Of a stretch of 64,000 nt of DNA, positions 58,994 through 64,000 are shown one piece after another; positions within the stretch are counted from its first letter, which is position 1; each line of letters begins with the position of its first letter. The stretch spans positions 248,001 to 312,000 of the forward strand of contig NZ_LBHJ01000020.1 in NCBI RefSeq assembly GCF_001006305.1, in the 5' to 3' direction. Source of the DNA: Silvibacterium bohemicum. GTDB taxonomy: Bacteria; Acidobacteriota; Terriglobia; Terriglobales; Acidobacteriaceae. The notes under the pieces were generated by a model. That model did no database searches, was not told the origin of the DNA, and worked only from the letters and a program-made list of their open reading frames with translations. Position numbers and translations under genes: made by a program.

Positions 58994-59635
58994 TTAGCAA
59001 CTTTCGCCGTTCGACAAATCCCAGGGATCGGAGCCGAGAACGCGTCCGTCACTGGTGCGAAGCAGCATCTTACGAGGCGAAGCTGTCACGAATTCCTGTA
59101 AAGAAAAACCGCAGAACGGCGTCTCTATCAAAGCATCGACCTTTCCCGGAGCACTGCTGATTATGCGCCACAAATTCTGAGCTTCTGTAATCTCTAGTTT
59201 TTTAGGCGCGAAGAGAATGAGGTCCAGATCACTGCCCTCGCGGACAGCCGGTATTCCAGATGCCAGTTCAAAACCTACGCTCCCGCCCGGACCCCAGTTC
59301 TCATCCAATCCTGCTAGGCGGCATTCGAGATAGGCTAAAGTTTGGAACGCCAGGAGTGTCCGGCGTGAATCCGCAGCGAGCAGCAGCCGCAACTCATCCG
59401 GCCGCCGAGTCTCTAACACTTCACTCCACCTTGTGAATCCTGCGCAGCGTTCGTTTCGTTCCGATCCACGCATCCCCACCGGGAGCAAGCCATCTGAGAT
59501 GCGTTCTCTCCGTACAACTACCCACGGGCGCTGATTGGGATTGAGGTACGCGCACGCTGGCTCCCCTTCAGGAAAGGTGACCGCAGGCTCTGTTCTCAGA
59601 AGAATAAGATCGTGGACGTGCAGCGCGCCGGCCAT
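58994..59635 (-). CDS. mdcG: Malonate decarboxylase holo-[ACP] synthase MdcG
   Basis: The 213-residue protein is the phosphoribosyl-dephospho-CoA transferase. It carries the nucleotidyltransferase acidic motif REGSDLDLILFAP and the N-terminal ALHVHDLILL. It attaches 2'-(5''-phosphoribosyl)-3'-dephospho-CoA to a Ser of the acyl carrier protein MdcC. Nine bases separate it from mdcF. The C-terminal end DLSNGESC overlaps nothing; mdcH starts one base after its stop. Confidence 0.85.
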   Translation of the reverse strand: MAGALHVHDLILLRTEPAVTFPEGEPACAYLNPNQRPWVVVRRERISDGLLPVGMRGSERNERCAGFTRWSEVLETRRPDELRLLLAADSRRTLLAFQTLAYLECRLAGLDENWGPGGSVGFELASGIPAVREGSDLDLILFAPKKLEITEAQNLWRIISSAPGKVDALIETPFCGFSLQEFVTASPRKMLLRTSDGRVLGSDPWDLSNGESC

Positions 59636-59644
59636 TGGATTTCC

Positions 59645-60592
59645 TCACAAATACCTTGTCAGTACGAGCATCCAGCCAGCCATAGAAAATGCCCCTACGC
59701 AATATGAAGCAATCAGTGCTGAACTGCCGGTTTCAGGAGTTGCATTGAAACTCTTCCCGAAAACGAGACCGAAGAACCCACCCGGTATCGCGCTGATCAG
59801 CGTGATGTCACGGATTTCTGCATGACTCATATGAAAGAGCTCAGTAATGCCAAGAGCAAACAGGGGCTGAATCAGCACGATCGCGGCGGTTGCCCAGGCG
59901 ACTTTCTTATCAAAGCGAAATGTCTGGGAGGAGACAACGAGTCCGGTAAGAATCAAAGCCGACCCTGAAGCTGCGCTCGCAAGAATCGTTAACGACCGAT
60001 CAATATAAGATGGCAGATGCAAACCGAAGTAAACACCGACCAAAGCCAACACAGGTGCCCAGACTACAGGACGAGTGAATGCGCGAAGAAATTTGATCGC
60101 CACCGCTCGAAGAGAAACGCCGTTGCCATCGGACAGTTTGTCGGCCTCAAGCAGCGCGACCGTTAAGGGGGAGATAGTGATGGATCCGACTGCGATTGAG
60201 AGAGCAGCTGTGACGCTTGAACGGGGCCCGTACGCGGTGGTCAGCAATGGCAAAGCGACGGCCGCAGAATTCGGAAAGCCTACTGTCAGTGCAAGTACGG
60301 AAGCATCGGAGATGGACATCTTCAAACTTTTTCTTGCCCAGATATAGCTGGCCGCATACGAGGCTACAAAGACCACACCGATCATTGCTGCGGATTCCGA
60401 CTGCTCTCGAAGGACCGGCCAGGATGTCCTACTGATCGTGGAAAACAGAGCACATGGGATGGCGAAGTCCATCACAAGAACAATTAGATTTCGAACATTC
60501 AGGTTGTCCATGACTCCGCGCCGGCCTGCTATATATCCGAGCAGCAGACCGACGAAGATCGGGAGCAATGCATCCAGAAGAATCAGAGTCAC
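59645..60592 (-). CDS. mdcF: AEC-family transporter MdcF (malonate transport)
   Basis: The 315-residue permease is of the auxin efflux carrier family: LLDALLPIFVGLLLGYIAGRRG at the N-terminus, ten hydrophobic helices, and AIPCALFSTISRTSWPVL in the first half. Position between mdcE and mdcG is where Klebsiella-type operons encode the malonate carrier MdcF. Substrate is inferred from that context. It starts 12 bases after mdcE. Confidence 0.82.
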   Translation of the reverse strand: MTLILLDALLPIFVGLLLGYIAGRRGVMDNLNVRNLIVLVMDFAIPCALFSTISRTSWPVLREQSESAAMIGVVFVASYAASYIWARKSLKMSISDASVLALTVGFPNSAAVALPLLTTAYGPRSSVTAALSIAVGSITISPLTVALLEADKLSDGNGVSLRAVAIKFLRAFTRPVVWAPVLALVGVYFGLHLPSYIDRSLTILASAASGSALILTGLVVSSQTFRFDKKVAWATAAIVLIQPLFALGITELFHMSHAEIRDITLISAIPGGFFGLVFGKSFNATPETGSSALIASYCVGAFSMAGWMLVLTRYL

Positions 60593-60604
60593 TTTTTCTG
60601 CCTC

Positions 60605-61438
60605 TTACTCGTTGAACCACTGTGCTTCGAGAGCAGCTCGCACTGCAAGGGTGCCTTTCCGCATTGTTATGGCAGCGTCTGACTCCCACCTGTTACTCAG
60701 ATCGAGCTTGCCTTTCCGGGAATCCGCAATCGCTTGCTGGATTGAGTTTCTCACCTCGGCTACTTCATTCGAAGTCGGATGCTGTGGATCGTCAGCGTGC
60801 AACAGTTTGAATAGGAGACCGAGTTTCGCATAGTCCCGGACGTCATACGACATCGGGGCGATCTCGTGTCCCAGTTTTTCGAGCTCCGCGACGGGCCTTC
60901 TCGTAATTCTGGCTGCCGCATCTTTATGCATGGCATGAATCACTATGCCAGCATCATCGAATGCCAGAATGCGATTGGCCTGGTAGCCGTGCGTGAGAAA
61001 TCCCCCACTGAAGGCTTGGCCGGCTATCAACGAAATAACGGGATGTCCCGCCATCCTTGCCGATGCGTATGCATCTGCCGCCACAGCCGCTGCGAAGAAG
61101 ATACCGGCGGTCTCCTCACGGCGCCCATAAGCCTGACTCTTGACGTCAACGATGGCGATGATGGGACGCTTCGCTTCTCGAGGTTTATCGCGATCTTCCG
61201 CGATAGCCGTTCGCACGTGGGTTGCAAGAGTGAATGCTTCTTCGAGTCCAACCTGCCCATCGCGGACACAAGGAAAGCGGCTGCTCTTATCCGGTACAAC
61301 ACAAAGGAAAAGGGACTGCTGATTTTCAATAGTCGCGGTGGTGGCCAGCACAGAGTTCGGATCACCACCATTCGGAGTGTCACTTCCAGTCAAGGCTTTG
61401 AACCATGCTCTGCCGCGTAATCCAATTTGTTCATTCAT
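60605..61438 (-). CDS. mdcE: Malonate decarboxylase gamma subunit MdcE
   Basis: The 277-residue subunit has the acyl-CoA carboxyltransferase/crotonase-like fold. It has VGLEEAFTLATHVRTAI, then PIIAIVDVKSQAYGRREETAGIFFA and VISLIAGQAFSGGFLTHGY. With MdcD it decarboxylates malonyl-S-ACP to acetyl-S-ACP. The start at MNEQIGLRGRAWF is supported by AAGGAGGTGTGCG before its ATG; the ATG overlaps the mdcD stop (ATGA). Biotin-independent type, as no biotin motif is seen. Confidence 0.88.
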   Translation of the reverse strand: MNEQIGLRGRAWFKALTGSDTPNGGDPNSVLATTATIENQQSLFLCVVPDKSSRFPCVRDGQVGLEEAFTLATHVRTAIAEDRDKPREAKRPIIAIVDVKSQAYGRREETAGIFFAAAVAADAYASARMAGHPVISLIAGQAFSGGFLTHGYQANRILAFDDAGIVIHAMHKDAAARITRRPVAELEKLGHEIAPMSYDVRDYAKLGLLFKLLHADDPQHPTSNEVAEVRNSIQQAIADSRKGKLDLSNRWESDAAITMRKGTLAVRAALEAQWFNE

Positions 61439-62304
61439 CGCACACCTCCTTGTGGGTCTGCCCACTGTCGCCGCAATGTCGCAAGATCTATCTGGCTGGA
61501 CGTATCAAGCGCGGCTATACGAGCACGATAAAGCTCCACTTGCTCACTCCGATGCTTTTCCGGCACGCCTTTGTGAACGCAATCACGCACCGCTGCAGCT
61601 ATCTTGCCGGCATCATCTTCGACGAGGACATCGGCGAGTCCCATGCCGACGCGTTGTTCTCCGCCATGAATTGCCCAAATGAGCGCTCGATCAGAAGCAT
61701 CAAACTCGTCGATGCCGGACTCCTGCTCAATCACCTCGGGACCGTTCAATCCAAGGCGCGCCTCGCGCGTCATGATCGTGTAGCTGGATAAGCCGGCTAC
61801 AAGAGACATTCCCCCGAAACACCCGACGGTGCCTGCAACGATTGTGATCACCGGGGCATGCGGACGAAGGGCGAGAGCTGAAGAGATAATCTCGGCAACA
61901 GCCGCCAAACCGAGATTCGCTTCCTGAAGGCGCACACCGCCTGTTTCGAGCAGAAGAATTGCAGCTGTCGGTTTTCCTGCCTCAGAATCCTCCGTTGCAA
62001 GATCCAGGGCGGCGGTCATCTTGGCGCCGGATACCTCGCCCACGCTGCCACCCTGGAAGGCTCCTTCAAACGCAATGGCGACTGCTGAAAGACCGCCGAT
62101 TTTCCCCTTGATCACAATGCAGCCATCATCAGACTGTGGAGCGATGCCCTGTTTCGCAAGCCATGGAGACTCGATGCGATCGAAGGGCCCGACAAGCTCC
62201 TTTGAAGTACTTTCATCGAAGAGGCTCTGAGCACGGGCACGCGCGTCCAGTTCGATAAAGCTTTTGCGGTTGACAAAATCGGGAATGAGAGTTGGCGCGT
62301 TCAT
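61435..62304 (-). CDS. mdcD: Malonate decarboxylase beta subunit MdcD
   Basis: The 289-residue protein is the biotin-independent beta subunit. It has ESPWLAKQGIAPQSDDGCIVIKG, EGAFQGGSVGEVSGAKMTAAL and then LLLETGGVRLQEANLGLAAVAE, in line with carboxyltransferase folds. Together with MdcE it forms the decarboxylase pair. It is translationally coupled to mdcC (4-base overlap) and mdcE (4-base overlap). Confidence 0.88.
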   Translation of the reverse strand: MNAPTLIPDFVNRKSFIELDARARAQSLFDESTSKELVGPFDRIESPWLAKQGIAPQSDDGCIVIKGKIGGLSAVAIAFEGAFQGGSVGEVSGAKMTAALDLATEDSEAGKPTAAILLLETGGVRLQEANLGLAAVAEIISSALALRPHAPVITIVAGTVGCFGGMSLVAGLSSYTIMTREARLGLNGPEVIEQESGIDEFDASDRALIWAIHGGEQRVGMGLADVLVEDDAGKIAAAVRDCVHKGVPEKHRSEQVELYRARIAALDTSSQIDLATLRRQWADPQGGVR

Positions 62305-62597
62305 TGCTCAATCACCTCCACTGCCTGTTCGAGACGAAGTAACACACTTCCGGGTGTTGCGCCGGCATCGTTAATGTCGATACGGACCGCGCCGTCGAAC
62401 TTCGAGAAGAAACGATCGAAGACCGCCTTCCACGCATCGCCGAAGCCATTGACGCTGGTCGTTATGAAGACCTGGGCTCCCTCCTCACGGTTCGGTTCGA
62501 GAAGGACCTCCATATCACCCGAGCCCACGACACCCACGTGCGCTCTCTTGGTGATGAGGCGTTTTGCCTCGGGGTAGTTGAACTCAATTTTTTCCAT
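62301..62597 (-). CDS. mdcC: Malonate decarboxylase acyl carrier protein MdcC
   Basis: The 98-residue delta subunit is the acyl carrier protein. The prosthetic-group serine lies in VVGSGDMEVL (Ser26), and RIDINDAGATPGSVLLRLEQAVE near the end is also characteristic. The prosthetic group is phosphoribosyl-dephospho-CoA, made by MdcB and loaded by MdcG. It overlaps mdcB by 14 bases and mdcD by 4. Confidence 0.9.
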   Translation of the reverse strand: MEKIEFNYPEAKRLITKRAHVGVVGSGDMEVLLEPNREEGAQVFITTSVNGFGDAWKAVFDRFFSKFDGAVRIDINDAGATPGSVLLRLEQAVEVIEQ

Positions 62598-63501
62598 TGT
62601 TTTCCTCCACTAGACTGTTGTCCTTTTCCACTCCTTCAAGCCCGCGTTCGAGAGCATCCAGAAAAAGTGTGGCAGCGAGAAGATCCGCGCTGCCGCCGGG
62701 AGAGATGTGCAGACTGACAAACTCCTGTCCGAGTGCGATCAATGCTGCATTTCCCTTTATGCTGCCCGGGCCGCCAACCCTGATCACACGAGTGGCACCC
62801 TCGCACACAATCTTTTGCGCCTCAGGTCCCCCTCGATAGAGAACGCAGGTGTCATCGAGATGCGACATGATGGCAAGCAGAGCCGCGAGCCGACTATCCT
62901 GCTCTGTTCGGCCGCTTTTGCGAGCTGACTTCAGCGCCGGAAGGCCAATTTTGATGACGTGCGGAAAATTCACATAGGCTTCGCCTCGAGCTCCGGTAGC
63001 CCCATATCGTTCAAGAACCACGTCGCCGTGAGATACTGCCAGCGGTCTCGCACGATCGGGCAAACGCGCTAGATATCCGGCAGCTTCAGCTACAAATTCC
63101 GGATCGGATCCTTCGCTCAGACTTGCAGCGCAAACCAGTAGTCCTAGAACCCAGATGGCGCCTTTGTGCGCATTGCTGCCTGAAGTGGCGCGAAGCATCG
63201 CCCCTTCGGCTTCCCTACCAATATTCGCTACGGTTGCGCGCAGACTGGCATTCATCTGAGCTTCTGTGGATGTCAAAGCCATTTGCGTAAAGTATGGGGC
63301 AATCGCGTTGGCAGATCTTCGCATTAAATCGAACGACAGATCCGAATGAGATCCTGAGCTGCGACCATCGACGAGACCAGGTTTAGGTGTGAGCTCCGCT
63401 TCAGCAATCAACGATTGCAGGGCGAGTTCCGCAAGCCATTCAGACCGGTGCAAAGCGTTGAGTTGCAGCGAGGATTTCGTGATTATGTTTGACCGTGCCA
63501 T
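62584..63501 (-). CDS. mdcB: Triphosphoribosyl-dephospho-CoA synthase MdcB
   Basis: The 305-residue CitG-type enzyme starts MARSNIITKSSLQLN; its ATG overlaps the mdcA stop by one base (TAATG). Motifs include ELTPKPGLVDGRSSGSHSDL, RATSGSNAHKGAIWVLGLL and VLYRGGPEAQKIVCEGATRV. It makes 2'-(5''-triphosphoribosyl)-3'-dephospho-CoA from dephospho-CoA and ATP. An upstream in-frame ATG at 63549 lies inside mdcA and is not used. Confidence 0.88.
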   Translation of the reverse strand: MARSNIITKSSLQLNALHRSEWLAELALQSLIAEAELTPKPGLVDGRSSGSHSDLSFDLMRRSANAIAPYFTQMALTSTEAQMNASLRATVANIGREAEGAMLRATSGSNAHKGAIWVLGLLVCAASLSEGSDPEFVAEAAGYLARLPDRARPLAVSHGDVVLERYGATGARGEAYVNFPHVIKIGLPALKSARKSGRTEQDSRLAALLAIMSHLDDTCVLYRGGPEAQKIVCEGATRVIRVGGPGSIKGNAALIALGQEFVSLHISPGGSADLLAATLFLDALERGLEGVEKDNSLVEENNGKN

Positions 63502-64000
63502 TACCAGCTCCTGAACTTGGCCGGCGGCTGATAAAGGCCACCAGACCATGCAACCAGATCTTCCATGCTCCGCGCGGCAAGCAGAGATCGCTTGGCCTGG
63601 AGACGCTGGACTCCAATATCCTCTGGAAATGCGACGACGCCGCGACGGCGAAGTTCGGCCGTCTCATTGGCCTTTGCCTTGAGACCGACAGGACTGATAC
63701 CTGCTACTGCAGCCAAAGCCCGGCGGCGCTCTTCAACGCCTTCGGTTTTGTACAGATAAGCAATGCCCTCTTCCGTCACGACGTGGCTAACATCCTGGCC
63801 ATAGATCATGACCGGTGCGATCGGCATGCCGGCCCTCCTGCCAACTTCAACTGCATCCAGAGTTTCGACAAATGCCGGCTCACCACCTTTGGCAAAGGTT
63901 TCAATCGTCTGAACCACCAGTTTGCGTCCCGGCAGAGTTGGGTCTGCATTGGTCTTGAGATCGAGCCAAGCCGGCGATGAGTGGCGGCGTCCATGCGGGT
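63501..64000 (-). CDS. mdcA: Malonate decarboxylase alpha subunit MdcA, C-terminal part (runs off the window)
   Basis: The frame stays open from the stop at 63501-63503 to the window end at 64000 (about 166 codons). The visible part starts at the window edge with GRRHSSPAWLDLKTNADPTLPGRKLVV. Further on, EPAFVETLDAVEVGRRAGMPIAPVMIYGQDVSHVVTEEG and ELRRRGVVAFPEDIG are MdcA features. MdcA transfers acetyl/malonyl between malonate and the carrier protein (CoA-transferase fold). It is the first gene of the operon and the 5' end is outside the window. Confidence 0.88.
   Translation of the reverse strand, partial: PHGRRHSSPAWLDLKTNADPTLPGRKLVVQTIETFAKGGEPAFVETLDAVEVGRRAGMPIAPVMIYGQDVSHVVTEEGIAYLYKTEGVEERRRALAAVAGISPVGLKAKANETAELRRRGVVAFPEDIGVQRLQAKRSLLAARSMEDLVAWSGGLYQPPAKFRSW

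Noticed and set aside
1-64000. CRISPR arrays, tRNA or rRNA genes, complete insertion sequences
   Set aside because: I looked for repeated spacers, cloverleaf-like regions and terminal inverted repeats with transposase frames and did not find any.

Overview
The window looks like a chromosomal segment of a soil-type Acidobacteriota, probably class Terriglobia. This is inferred from gene content, not from a marker gene. The clues are a very large Oar-like TonB-dependent receptor next to a CRTAC1/ASPIC-type FG-GAP protein and a TPR protein, many secreted polysaccharide hydrolases (GH15, GH29, GH3, GH9), a sugar-acid oxidation operon of gluconate-dehydrogenase type, small degenerate receiver proteins around a CheB-CheR-kinase fusion, and strong Shine-Dalgarno sequences alongside some GTG starts. 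No rRNA, tRNA, CRISPR array or intact insertion sequence was seen.

Layout. 1-9.1 kb: a partial SRPBCC protein, an SDR, then a plus-strand sugar-acid/oxidation operon (TPP enzyme, mandelate racemase-like enolase, remnant of a cyclase/formamidase, duplicated membrane protein, gluconate-dehydrogenase subunit 3, GMC flavoprotein) closed by a convergent SDR. 9.1-13.4 kb: GH15 glucoamylase/trehalase, epoxide-hydrolase-like enzyme, membrane-anchored SGNH hydrolase. 13.8-20.3 kb: sensory module made of a pseudo-receiver, the 1297-residue CheB-CheR-PAS-histidine kinase, a LuxR-type response regulator, a second pseudo-receiver and two small Cys-motif proteins. 20.4-29.4 kb: a PA2169-type stress protein, a secreted unknown, and a tripartite RND efflux operon. 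29.5-32.1 kb: separate LigD-type polymerase and ATP-dependent ligase genes, convergent. 32.2-35.5 kb: a third member of the small Cys family, an MFS transporter, ApaG, small proteins. 35.7-42.2 kb: TPR, CRTAC1 and TonB receptor genes. 42.2-48.4 kb: a gene-poor stretch with an acyltransferase, an unlisted 52-residue metallothionein, a conserved-looking 87-residue protein, a PD-(D/E)XK-like nuclease and decayed fragments, including a sigma-70 region 4 remnant. 48.4-57.7 kb: GH29, GH3, an ArsR/SRPBCC pair, a Rieske oxygenase, GH9. 58.1-64 kb: a malonate decarboxylase operon in the order mdcA(partial)-B-C-D-E-F-G-H on the minus strand.

How the genes work together. The carbohydrate part describes a saprophyte that breaks oligosaccharides outside the cell (GH3, GH9, GH15, GH29), imports products through TonB receptors and oxidises sugars or sugar acids at the membrane. 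The mdc operon would let the cell decarboxylate malonate to acetate using a phosphoribosyl-dephospho-CoA prosthetic group made by MdcB, attached by MdcG to MdcC and malonyl-loaded by MdcH, with MdcF importing malonate.

The most interesting unexplained signals are: the tandem-repeat membrane protein with four repeat-conserved histidines in the dehydrogenase operon; a three-member family of small SICRxCARTV-type proteins, two of which lie beside the sensor module; shared CTAGGCA motifs upstream of the sensor operon and of that pair; the missed metallothionein; and an 18-bp perfect hairpin between the TonB receptor and CRTAC1 genes.
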